A stretch of DNA of 64,000 nt from the NCBI RefSeq assembly GCF_031755915.1, contig NC_083385.1, positions 18,559,001-18,623,000 of the forward strand. The letters run 5' to 3'. Positions within the stretch are counted from its first letter, which is position 1; every line of letters begins with the position of its first letter. Below, in pieces: positions 1-9,600 of the stretch. The position numbers were made by a program, and so were the translations under genes. Under the pieces are notes generated by a model. It saw only the letters and a list, made by a program, of their open reading frames with translations, searched no databases and was not told where the DNA came from. This DNA comes from Ziziphus jujuba. Taxonomy: Eukaryota; Streptophyta; Magnoliopsida; Rosales; Rhamnaceae.

Positions 1-1544
1 ACCGATAAAATAAATATAACAAAACAATAAAAATATTAATATATAGATTATTATTTTTTAAAACTTTTTTTTATTATAACTATCTTTTTAGAAATGTTTT
101 GATTCTAGAATTAAGGAGATACATTTAAAAATAAATCTTAGTTTGCTATATTTAACAATAATTATTTATGAAATTATATTTTTATATCATAATAAAAAGA
201 TATCTGTATTAATTTCTATGTAATCATATTTGTATATGTAAAAATATTTAAAATATATTTGATTAAGAAAACTATATATATGCAAATACATTTTACATAT
301 TTGACTTATTTGGTAAATAAAATAAAATAAAGTGTTTTGTTTATTTTAAATTTATTTCAAACTTATTATCATATATCACTTTATCAATTGTTTGATTGTT
401 TATCAAAGATTAATTTTATATATATTTGAGTATAAACGTAAAAGGTAAAATAATAAATAAATAAATAATAAATAATAAAAAAATAAAAAATAAAGAAGAT
501 ATTTTTGGGGGTAATTTGAAAGAAGCGTATGTTGACATGTGGCGCATGCATTTTTTTTTTTATATATTATATAGAAAATAAGACCAAATAATTTATTTTG
601 AAAATAAATCTTATTTTGTTATGTTTAACAGTAATTCTTTATGATATTATATTTTTATACCCTAATAAAAAATATCTTTATTAATTTCTATATAATCATA
701 TTTATATATGTAAAAATATTTAAAATATATTTAATTAAGGAAATAAAATTAAACTTATTTGGTAAATAAAATAAAATTAAGTATTTTGTTTATTTTAAAT
801 TTATTTCAAAATTATTACCATATATCTCTTTATCCATTGTTTAATTGCTATATCAAATATTGATCTTATATATATTTGGGTATAAACATAAAAAGTAAAA
901 TAATAAATAAATAAATAAAATAAAAATAAAGAAGATGCTTTTGGAAGGAATCTAAAAGAAGCATATGCTGACACATGGTGTATACATTTTTTCTTTTATA
1001 TATTATAATATATTTATGATATTATATTTTTATATCCTAATAAAAAATATTTTTATTAATTTCTATATAACCATATTTGTATATGTAAAAATATTTAAAA
1101 TATATTTAATTAAGAAAATTATATATATGCTTACACGTGGCATATACGCTTCTTCTTTTATATATTATAATATATTTATGATATTATATTTTTATATTCT
1201 AATAAAAAATATCATTATTAATTTCTATATAACCATATTTGTATATGTAAAAATAATTAAAATATATTTAATTAAGAAAATTATATATATGCAAATACAT
1301 TTTATGTATTTGATTTATTTGTTAAATAAAATAAAATCAAATATTTTGTTTATTTTAAATTTATTTCAAAATTATTACCATATATCACTTTATCAATTGT
1401 TTGATTGTTATATCAAATATTGATTTTATATATATTTGGATATAAACATAAAAGGTAAAATAATAAATAATAAATAAAAATAAATAAATAAGGTGCTTTT
1501 GGAGAGAATTTGAAAGAAGCATACGCTTATTCTTTTATATATTA
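1..1544. repeat. AT-rich degenerate tandem repeat
   Basis: The same block recurs several times. A landmark beginning TATAATCATATTTGTATATG or close variants appears near 220, 690, 1062 and 1222. Each block is followed by AAATAAAATAAA-rich sequence and a short motif like GAAAGAAGCATAYGCT. Spacing is uneven (about 470, 370 and 160 bp), so the units were partly truncated or duplicated again. The open frame at 965-1423 is a by-product of the 160-bp unit and encodes low-complexity I/Y/F/K peptide repeated twice; I do not regard it as a gene. No known element terminus was recognised inside this block. Confidence 0.75.
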
Positions 1545-1572
1545 CTAGATATATATCCATGCGATGCACAGC
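1545..1572 (-). mobile_element. Helitron 3' terminus (hairpin + CTAG)
   Basis: Read on the minus strand, this is a short hairpin (CTGTGC-ATC-GCATGG, 1571-1557, six pairs including two G-T wobbles), then about nine A/T bases, then CTAG ending at 1545. The next minus-strand base is T. Helitrons end in CTRR about 10-12 nt after a hairpin and insert between A and T, so all three hallmarks are present. The flanking tandem repeat has the unbroken form TATATATTATAA, which suggests the empty site. The matching 5' TC end, expected to the right, was not found by eye. Confidence 0.7.
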
Positions 1573-1704
1573 ATATATAATTGGCATACATTATTTTGAT
1601 AATAAATTGTAAAAAAGAATTGTAATCAAATCATATTTAAAGAACCATAAAAACAATATTAAACAAAAACTTTCAATTCAACATAATTAATTCAAATTTT
1701 AAAA

Positions 1705-2115
1705 AACTTCTTTAAAGACCACATTAGTGGTTGAATTGATAGGTTCTCCATCTTTATCACAAACTACTATTTGTAACTCCGAATACTATAACATATAATT
1801 GTCCATGATTGAAAATTAATTTTTTAAGATAAAGTCTGACATACGAAAGAGATTGACTTTGGCTCTTATTAATAGTCATATAATACAACCAAAGGATACT
1901 GTCTTCTTTGAAACTTAAAAGGTAATTTTGGGTTTGACGGAGTTAAAGTCATTCTTAAAATAAGAACTTTAAACCTAGCATTACTTCCTGAAATAACTTT
2001 TTCTTTGAGAAAATGATTGCCTTGTAATGACCAATCTAGTCTCCTTCCACAATTCTCTTGATGAATTGAAAAGTCTCCAAGACATTGAGTACTTTTCTAG
2101 TCCCATGTGCAATCT
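1705..2115 (-). pseudogene. Helitron PIF1-like helicase, decayed C-terminus
   Basis: Minus-strand translation in three alternating frames reads like the end of a Helitron Rep/helicase: RMTLTPSNPKLPFKFQRRQY, then MTINKSQSQSLSYVRLYL, then IFNHGQLYV, then INSTTNVVFKEV. In autonomous plant Helitrons these motifs are contiguous (helicase motifs V and VI: TINKSQGQ and HGQLYVALSR). Here they are separated by frameshifts and stops, and the arginine-finger segment is degraded to VIVFGV. The piece lies about 150 bp inside the Helitron 3' terminus at 1545, as expected. No Rep HUH domain was recognised. It cannot be functional, but it dates the left edge of the fragment mosaic to a Helitron. Confidence 0.8.
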
Positions 2116-2360
2116 CTTCCTTCTCTATGCAAAACTGCCATAAAATTGATATTTTTTGTATTAATAAATATTTACCTTTTGAAACTTTTAGAATGTAAAT
2201 TAACTAATTAAATAAATAATCATACCATATGTGACATCACTCAATAGGATTCTTGAGCAACTTTGTGAGCTCCTTAATAAATCTTGACTTTGACAAATAA
2301 CTTTTATGTTTGGTGAAAAGAAACAACCATTTAATGTTCTTGTTTGAGATGGTATATTTT

Positions 2361-2677
2361 CTACCATAGCATATGCTAATCCTCAAATAACATAAAAACA
2401 AAAATAAATTAAAAAAAAATACCAGTAGCATATTCCTCGACTCCTTGCCAACTTTTACTTCTCAAAATGGCATTTTGGTTAATATAAAGACTTATATTGT
2501 TCAATAACCAATATATTCTTCTTATACCATATATATAATTGGTTACTCGAACGCTCTGTTTCGGAGCTCTTCTCCAAGCTTCTCTCTGTTTCTCTCTCTC
2601 TCCCTCTCTGAAATGCGGACTGATACTCTGGGAGAGAAGCTCAACCTATGGACTCTTTAACAATAAAACCCACGTTT
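2361..2677 (+). repeat. VPR gene promoter/5'UTR, duplicated copy 1
   Basis: This segment covers the proximal promoter, a CT-rich leader (TTTCTCTCTCTCTCCCTC), the ATG at 2648 and the first ten codons of the VPR-type gene. It is repeated with high identity, same orientation, at 11514-11847. The copies begin at CTACCATAGCATATGC and end at CCCACGTTT. The main difference is an extra 18 bp or so (near ACAAAAAATTGG) in the second copy. The left breakpoint here abuts sequence inside the Helitron. Confidence 0.85.
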
Positions 2678-4993
2678 TCCTTTAATTTCAGCTTCTCAAA
2701 TCCTCAGATCAAACCTCTATGTTGTTCGCACATTTCCTTCTTCAGGTTCACAAACTTCACAAAGCTCAGGACTTCATCCATCTCATTCTACTCTCATAGA
2801 ACTCCATCAAATTCAGAAGACCCAAAACCAAAACGTGATACTTTGGGTCTTCCCTTGAACCCTCTGTTGGTTTTGGTCCCGGTACTTCAAAGCGTCAAGG
2901 GTCTAGTATTTTCCCAAAGCGGGAAATGGGTTTCGGTTTTACAAGCTCATAGAGAATGGGAAGTAGACGATGGTAGTGGTAAATACTTGCAGAACAGCGG
3001 GCTTGGAATAGCTTTATTAAGCGTGACTTCAAATGCCAAGTTGAAGATTAGTCCTTTTGCGGCTCAATTGGCAGCGAACCTGACGTTTGTTTCCGGGTTG
3101 TTTGCTTGGGCTTTAGCGCAGTCGATCAAGGTGGTTTTGAATTTTTTCGTGGAGTGAAAATGGGATTTGAGAATTTTATTTTCATCGGGAGGAATGCCCT
3201 TGTCGCATTCGGCATTGTGCACGGCTCTGTCGACCTCGGTGGCGCTCTGTCATGGTGTAGCGGATTCCCTTTTTTGGGTATGTTTGGGGTTCAGTCCCAT
3301 TGTTATGTATGATGCTATCGGTGTTCGTCGACATGCTGGGATGCAAGCTGTGGTATGAATTGATTATGCTCCTTTTTTTATTTTTTATTTTTTTTAAATT
3401 TTTTTTTATTGGTATCCAGTTTGCTTGTTTGGTTGAAAAGAATTTGTCTTTTTGGATTAAAGTAAAGAATTTTTATGCCTCTAATAGGTCCTGGGGGAAC
3501 AATTTAAGTTCATTGTTACACTTTTTTCTTATCTATGAGGATTTTTTATGTCCAAGTTTAAATTTCCTAGATTACTCATTGTTTAATCCTTGAAAATAGA
3601 TTTTACCATTATGGATTGCGTAAGGGACATTTGAATGCTCCGGTACTTAAAGTACCATATACTTCCTTAAGGTAGGGTTGTGGTTTGAAAGAAGTTACTT
3701 AAAGTATATACTTCCTTAAGGTAGGGCTGTGGTTTGGAAGAAGTTCTATGACTTTGTACAATCTCGATGTATGGTGGAGGCTATGTTTTAGTTGGCTATG
3801 CTTTGCTTTTCTTGACTAGATAGAGTAAGGTTAAACACTGAATATATGTAGGAAGGTAAAATGGTTGATGGATCTTTTAATGCCATAGGAGTCGTGCAAC
3901 TTTTGAGACCAAAGTCCTACGTACTTAGGTAGGAGACAGATGTTGGATGGATGGGATATGGCTTTGAGTCCATATAATTAACAACTCTAAATCATGAAAT
4001 TGCTAAGGTGGAGACTAGATCATGAAAATTGAGGCTTAATGAAGCTTTGGTAAGATTATCCTCACAAACAGCAGTTAATGCAATTAAATTATTGGAATTT
4101 TACCACAATATGTTGCTAGAGCTAAATCCTAGACGGTGATATATGTTGCTTGGTGTTTGAAGTGTTCACTGGCTAAGGTTATAATATGAGATCAAAGCCT
4201 TTGATAGGCGAGCTAAACGAACCATAGCATGTGGTTCAGGATGATGTCAACCTACAATTTATTATTTATACCTGTTGTTACTATGGTCGTGTTTTGCTAC
4301 CATTATGGCCTAAAATACGACTTAAGAGTTAAATACCCTTACTATATGCTCATCCAATGGTGTGGTGTCCTCTGAATAAAGCCCTCTGCTAAGGAATGTG
4401 ATGCAATTGTCAGGCCACAATGCATGCACCAGCTTGTTCATTTTGTTAAGTTCTAACTATTTTGTCAATTTAGAGGCACCTTAGTTTAAGCTTTTCTCTA
4501 TTATCTTTTATTGGCATGTAAGATCTGAGATATGCAGAAAATAAATGTTTCAGTTGTCGAAGAAACAAATGTTATAGCTTTTATGCAATCAGTTAAAGTT
4601 AAACAGTTTATTGGAGGTTCAGGTTATTTTGAAATTCTGAATTCCTATACTTAACTGCATTGAATAATGTAATGCTATTGTCAAACTGAAATCGGGGCGG
4701 GGAATCAGTTTTGAGTTTGGACATTATATGTTGTGAACCAGAGATAATTGGATTCGTTATCTCTCTAAATTGTATATGACTTTATAATGATTTTCATTTG
4801 GTTTCATCATCTTGTTACTGCCTTGCAACAGGTTCTTAATAAGATAGTTGAGGACTTGTTTCAAGGGCATCCTATCAGCCAAAGAAAGCTGAAAGAACTC
4901 CTTGGCCACCCTCCATCACAGGTCCTTGCTGGAGCTGCTCTTGGCATTGTGGTTGCTTGTTTCTGCTGTCAAGGTGGATTCATTGCAATATAA
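2648..4993 (+). pseudogene. DUF212/VPR phosphatase-related gene, nonsense copy
   Basis: Two exons, 2648-3352 and 4832-4993, with a GT..AG intron of about 1.48 kb in phase 0. They join to a ~288-codon protein of the acid phosphatase/vanadium-dependent haloperoxidase-related (DUF212) family. The first ~60 residues are Ser/Thr/Phe-rich and look like a chloroplast transit peptide. Family motifs follow: ALAQSIKVVLNFF, GGMPLSHSA, MYDAIGVRRHAGMQA, then LLGHPPSQVLAGAALGIVVA near the C-terminus. Two defects stand out. Codon 170 (3155-3157) is TGA exactly where the family has Arg before KWD, and the conserved first Ser of GGMPSSHSA is Leu (TTG, residue 185). Both fit C-to-T change. Everything else is in frame, so this is a young pseudogene, a readthrough case or an allele. 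Family assignment is confident; biochemical role in plants is poorly known. Confidence 0.85.
3645..3745 (+). repeat. 52-bp tandem duplication in VPR intron
   Basis: Two adjacent copies of ACTTAAAGTA..TATACTTCCTTA followed by AGGTAGGG(T/C)TGTGGTTTG lie inside the single intron of the VPR-type gene. A few base differences separate the copies. No effect on splicing is evident. Confidence 0.8.
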
Positions 4994-6440
4994 AACTGCT
5001 TTTTGCGGGCAATTTTTGGTCAGATTTTACCGATGCACAGTTCCTGTAAATTACAAGGCCCTGTGGAGTTATTATGTTTTATTGGTCATCAATATGACAC
5101 AGAGAAATTGGAATATTGAGATTGAGAATTCAAATGCTAATTTATTTTGGGGAAACTTCTTTTTCCCGTTTTCTTCTCAGCACCTCAAAACTGATTCAGA
5201 GCCCCTATGAGGCACCAATTTGCACTCATTCTCAACTGTAGTCTGCAGGGGCGAGATACCGCTAGTTCTTGTCTTTGTCACCCTCTAATTTGCTGCCATT
5301 TTTATATTCAAGGAACAATAAATTGTTGTTGAAAGCTAGTATTGATGTTATTAGGTGGTTGTAAATTCCTGTCATGCTCTTTCAAGTGGGGCAGAAGATG
5401 ATGTCTGCAAATTTTTTTTTTTTTTTTTGGTTTTTTTGGGGGGTTCATGGGAAGAGAACAGTAGGGTGGGGTTGTATCCTTTTGAACATTGTAATTCCAT
5501 CATATTATTTTTCTCTTTGTCGGATTCTTATTTTAATACACTCGATCGGAACAACTTCAATGCCCTTCCCTTTTTTTTTTTTTTTTCCTCCTCATGTTTT
5601 GGCTAAGAAATGGATAATCAAGTGAGACTCAGAGCCAACGAGGAATTATGCTTGGCCAACAGGTCGTCCGTTTCTCACAATAGAAATGCCGTTACGAGTG
5701 GGCTGCCGTTTCAGTATCCAAGTCCAAGTCCAATAGTCGAAAAATAGAATGTTTCTCAACATAAAATCTTAACCGACGTCTAATCAAATTTTATTTCAAC
5801 AAACATTTAAAAAAAAAAAAAAAAAAGAAACTAAAATGATTCATAATTTAGGACCTAAAAAAATGTTTTATAAATTTTTGCTTTCAAAATTAATTTTAAA
5901 TTTTTATTAAAAACCAGTTGTGCGGGTTTACTTATTCAAATTATAACAAATTTTGTTACCACTTGAAATAAAGAAGACCTGAAATAAAGAAGACCTTATC
6001 AAGATTTCTATTTATTATTGTTTTTAATTAAAAATAAAACTTCTATTTTCTAATTAATAGTAAAAGAACATATTATGAAACAAGAAAGTAAGAGATAGGT
6101 GGTGCCTTATCCTTTAAACAAAAAAAAAATTGTTTCTGGTCAAAGGACGCTTATTTACTGTTAGGTTGGACTGTTGTCGAAGTTGTTTTCATTTGAAAGT
6201 GGTGACCTCCAACTTCCAACAGTAGGTAAACTCTATTTTCCTTCTTGGTTCGGGCCACTCAGAGCTTATTAGCTAAACACTGAGCAAAAACTTAACATCA
6301 AACTTTGTGAAAGTTGCATAGGAAGAAGATTCAAGACGCAAACAAATCCTGGGGAAGTGAAGTCTGGTGACTGATACATAGTTTGATGGATTAATTCAAC
6401 ATCCCATTAGTTTGACGGATTAATTCAAAATTCTTATGAA
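4994..6440. other. VPR 3' flank and CBL upstream region
   Basis: There is no gene here. The first few hundred bases are the probable 3'UTR of the VPR-type copy, with AATAAA-like signals near 5314. Then come long poly-T tracts near 5409 and 5570, a poly-A tract near 5811, and AT-rich sequence. The last few hundred bases precede the CBL start codon and may be its original promoter and leader. I see no RNA gene. Confidence 0.5.
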
Positions 6441-8293
6441 ATGGGTTGCCGTACCTCAAAGAAAGAACCCAAGTAGTAAAATCTGGCTCGTTGGAGGATC
6501 ATGTTGTTCTTGCTTCTAAAACTCCCATGATCATGTGAGCTTTAGAAACCATCTTTTTCCTATTACAATTTTTTTTCTTTGTTTCTCACTTGACCTCTCT
6601 CTTTTTCTGTGGATGTGTGTCTTTCTGATTGTACTTGTTGCAATACATTTTGTATGGTGGTGGGTTCACGAAACAGCCAAACCCTCCCTTGCTGGATTTT
6701 CCTCAGCCGAATTTGACATTACAACGACGTATATAAAATATATTTTCAACCACATCCTCTAAAGGGGTCCATTAAAAAGAGATGAAATTCCCAATTACGT
6801 ACCAAACAATGTAAACAACATTTCAATCAACCCAATAATAACTCAACACAAATACAAATATAAATAGGATATCAAGATATCTTTTTAAATTGTCATATAC
6901 TACAAAAGTTTAAGCTGATAAAAAACAAATCCAACAATGTATATCAAACTTATTTTTTTAGTAATTTGATTGTACGTTTACTTGCATTTTCAAAACTGCT
7001 GTTTAAAAAAAATAAAAAATAAAAATCACATCGGTTAAAGTGGGTGGAATCTGACAATCCCTATATGATTTGCAGTTAAGATTGAGTCCTTGTATGAGCT
7101 ATTAAGAAACTAAGCAGTTCTGTTGTCAAAGATAGGCATCATAGATATTCTCCAAATTAGTACACTGTAGTTTACTGCTGACGAAACCATTATAAGGATT
7201 ATCTTTTGTTCTGAATCATGTGATCTAATAGTTGTTGGGCTAATTTTTCTCTGTTTAATTGATAGGAAAACTACAGCTTGCACTTTTCTAAAATAGCAAT
7301 AAGCGAAGTCTCATTTGAGAAAGGATATGCTGCACTGATTTTTTAGAGAGTCATGATTCCATGATATTCACTTTTGGGATTTAAAGAAGGAACTTCTGTG
7401 ATCTGCTGTTCTTTATGCTACTTATTAATCTATACACTTTCACAACCTTTTGTTCTACTAAATTTTGCAGATGTTTGATATCGATGGGCACATTTAGTTT
7501 GGATAATTTGTTCAATACTTGAGTGTTGTTACTCAAAAACTCCTTAAGCAATTAAATTTACATCTAAGAAATTTGTGTCTTGGTTGTAGTACTAATATCT
7601 ACATTGACCACTTCTTTTGTTCTCTTTTCCATGTGGGAGTATTTTGATTTCCAGTGTATTTTTTTAAGGCAAGTTTTCAGATACATCGAGTCACTAAAAA
7701 CGGTATATATGATCTGAGGCAGATGCATGTAAAATTATATGCTCTAAGGCAGACTGATTACATTGAGGGCGAGGAGGTAAATTTCCCCTGTGACTGTTCT
7801 TTTATCAATTGGTTCTTCAATGACTTAAATATCTTTCAGTTTATGGTATATATCTGCTCTACCAGTTGATCACCGTCTCAGTAATTGGTTTATAGCTTGC
7901 TGGTATTGGTAAAGCAACGATTAAAAGAACTATCCTGTTTTAGTTTATTAGAATTACCCATGAAAATCATAACTATCCTGGTAATCACAATAAAATTTTC
8001 CTTTCTGCAACTGTAAGCAGTTGAAGAAGATGGTGCTGGCTCTTTTGCTAGAATATGATCTGATGATGTTGTAGGAATGATTCTAGACATGGTGGGTACA
8101 GAAATGGCTCTATACTCTTGGCTCCAAAACATTTTCAGTGTTCTGGTTTTCACATGTTGGTGCTTCCTTGTATGTTATACAGACATTCACGGAAGCAGAT
8201 ACAAAAGGAGATGGCAGGATTGACTCTGAAGAGTGGGAACAATACCTAGCAAAGAATCTTTCTTTACTGAAAAAAATGACTCTTCCTAGCTAA
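6441..8293 (+). pseudogene. CBL: CBL (SOS3-like) calcium sensor, broken copy
   Basis: Calcineurin B-like proteins are EF-hand calcium sensors that recruit CIPK kinases. Exon 1 (6441-6526) starts MGCRTSKKEPK, a typical N-myristoylation/palmitoylation start. It then hits TAG TAA, and in a shifted frame reads SLEDHVVLASKTP. Sequence then jumps to an unrelated repeat (6584-7313), and the exons for the first EF-hands are missing. Later exons are recognisable: one ending at 7776 (YALRQTDYIEGEE), 8021-8091 (LKKMVLALL..., then [10 protein letters not shown] in another frame after a small deletion), and 8183-8293 ([18 protein letters not shown], a complete EF-hand loop, ending MTLPS-stop). The usual C-terminal YLKDI...FPSF segment is lost. 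Splice sites GT/AG still flank the later exons, so this is a DNA-level copy, not a retrocopy. CBL4/CBL8-type is my best guess. Confidence 0.85.
6584..7313 (+). repeat. Inverted dispersed repeat, copy A
   Basis: This segment matches 13241-14130 in the reverse orientation, running from CACTTGACCTCT to AAGCGAAGTCTCA. Its last ~125 bp (from CCATTATAAGGATTATC) also matches part of every monomer of the array at 15.8-22.6 kb. It sits between exon 1 and the later exons of the CBL copy, so it probably inserted there or marks a rearrangement joint. Copy B carries about 150 bp extra in its middle. No clear terminal inverted repeat or target duplication was seen. Confidence 0.8.
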
Positions 8294-9234
8294 TATATGT
8301 CCCAAGTCTACTTTCCCTAGCCTTCCTTGCATTGTCGCGTGACACTAATCATTCTTTCCTTGTATTTGATAAAAATTTCCACCTTTTGCCATGTCTTGCA
8401 AAATTTCCTAGTTTAATGTGTGATGAACAGTGCCAGAGAAGATGGATCCTACACGCAGATGATAGGCCACATAGTATACCAGTGTATAATGCATACTTTT
8501 GTTGAAGCTGACAAGATCGAAAACAGCCCAGTTTTCACTGTGACAACCTCAGATTTCTCAGCAATCAGCATCCATATATCAAGCAAGCAGGCAAGCGATG
8601 TGTATAAGTGGGTATCTTCAACATTCTCCATTATGGAACCTAGTCTATGATTGGTTCTAAGTAGAATGTTTGTCTCTCTGCCTTTTTTGTTCAAGTTTCC
8701 CGATTTGAAAGGGATTAATTGCCTACTCAAGAGGACAAAGATGGGGAAGAAGAAAGGGTTGGCTTATAAGGCTCTGACTTTTTCTTTCTTTCTTTGGTGA
8801 ATAAGGCTATGACTTTTTCAATTGTTATGCAGCATGACAAACTCCAAGTTACTGAATTGATTAGAGAATAGAAATTTGCGTTTGTCAAGCATGGAAAGCC
8901 ACTTGTGTTTGTAGGTTTTGTTCACAACCAGGCTGTGAACCTGTGTGAAATGGAAAGCAGACTCCAAACAAATGGAAAGCAGTCCAAAAGAAAAAACAAA
9001 TGGAAATGAAAATAAATAAATAAAATAAAGAGAGGAAAAAACACAGGGAGACAGTGAATCAGGTATATGAAACAAAAAAGATACGATCAAACTCAAAGAA
9101 AGACAATCCAAAAAATGGCAAAAACATGGATCAGAGAAAGATGTGGTGGAAGAAAAGAGAAATAAGATACGATATAAATGAAAGAGATTAAAAGATTGAG
9201 ATAAAGAGAGAGAAATGACGATCGAGGGTGGGAC
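8294..9234. other. CBL 3' flank and DRP1A intron-1 remnant
   Basis: 8294-8750 probably derives from the 3' part of the CBL gene. A 76-codon plus-strand frame (8420-8650) is present, but I do not recognise it and it may be former UTR. 9234 down to about 8818 reads on the minus strand as the start of intron 1 of the DRP1A fragment: GTCCCACC donor, then pyrimidine-rich sequence. No later DRP1A exon follows. Confidence 0.45.
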
Positions 9235-9363
9235 CTGGCCTCCTACGACAGCAATTGAAGGCAAGGCGTCCCAGAGAGTAGGCAATGCGCTCTCCTCGCC
9301 ATGATCACCTAGGGCTGTGCACGCCCTCTGTAGTTTGTTCACCAGCGTTATCAGGTTCTCCAT
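9235..9363 (-). pseudogene. DRP1A: Orphan exon 1 of dynamin-related protein 1A
   Basis: The minus strand encodes 43 residues: [20 protein letters not shown], then [20 protein letters not shown], then GGQ, followed immediately by a GT donor. This is the N-terminus of the plant DRP1A/ADL1A large GTPase, which works in clathrin-mediated endocytosis and cell-plate formation. In the family the next exon supplies the P-loop (SSGKSS), and an intron at this point after GGQ is expected. Nothing downstream on the minus strand (to 8.2 kb) restores the GTPase domain, so only exon 1, part of intron 1 and the upstream leader were retained. The exon itself is undamaged. It could still provide a promoter and a short translated leader. 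Confidence 0.88.
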
Positions 9364-9447
9364 CTACGCGGAGCCCCGGTTCCAATCGGCGAGTCGACTC
9401 GGTGTTTGTAGTTATGGTAAGTGAGTTGACTCTACGCGATTCAGGAG

Positions 9448-9496
<49 letters not shown>

Positions 9497-9600
9497 GGAG
9501 GGAAGGAAGAGTGTGGTGAATCAGAGAAAAAGAGGCTGGCGAATGAACCGGGAAATGAGAATAGGTCGGTTGGTTGATTTTGGAATTTTTAAACGTCTAT
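9364..9600 (-). promoter_or_regulatory. DRP1A 5' leader with (GA/TC)n tract
   Basis: Upstream of the orphan DRP1A exon on the minus strand is a long pyrimidine tract, a perfect (GA)n/(TC)n run at about 9447-9495. Such CT-rich microsatellites are common in plant 5'UTRs. I infer this is the original DRP1A leader and proximal promoter carried along with exon 1. No clear TATA box was identified. Confidence 0.5.

Noticed and set aside
965..1423. 152-codon plus-strand open frame
   Set aside because: It is a low-complexity translation of the duplicated 160-bp AT-rich unit; no coding signal.
8420..8650. 76-codon frame after the CBL exons
   Set aside because: Composition is fairly normal, but I recognise no domain and it fits better as CBL 3' sequence. 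A protein search would settle it.
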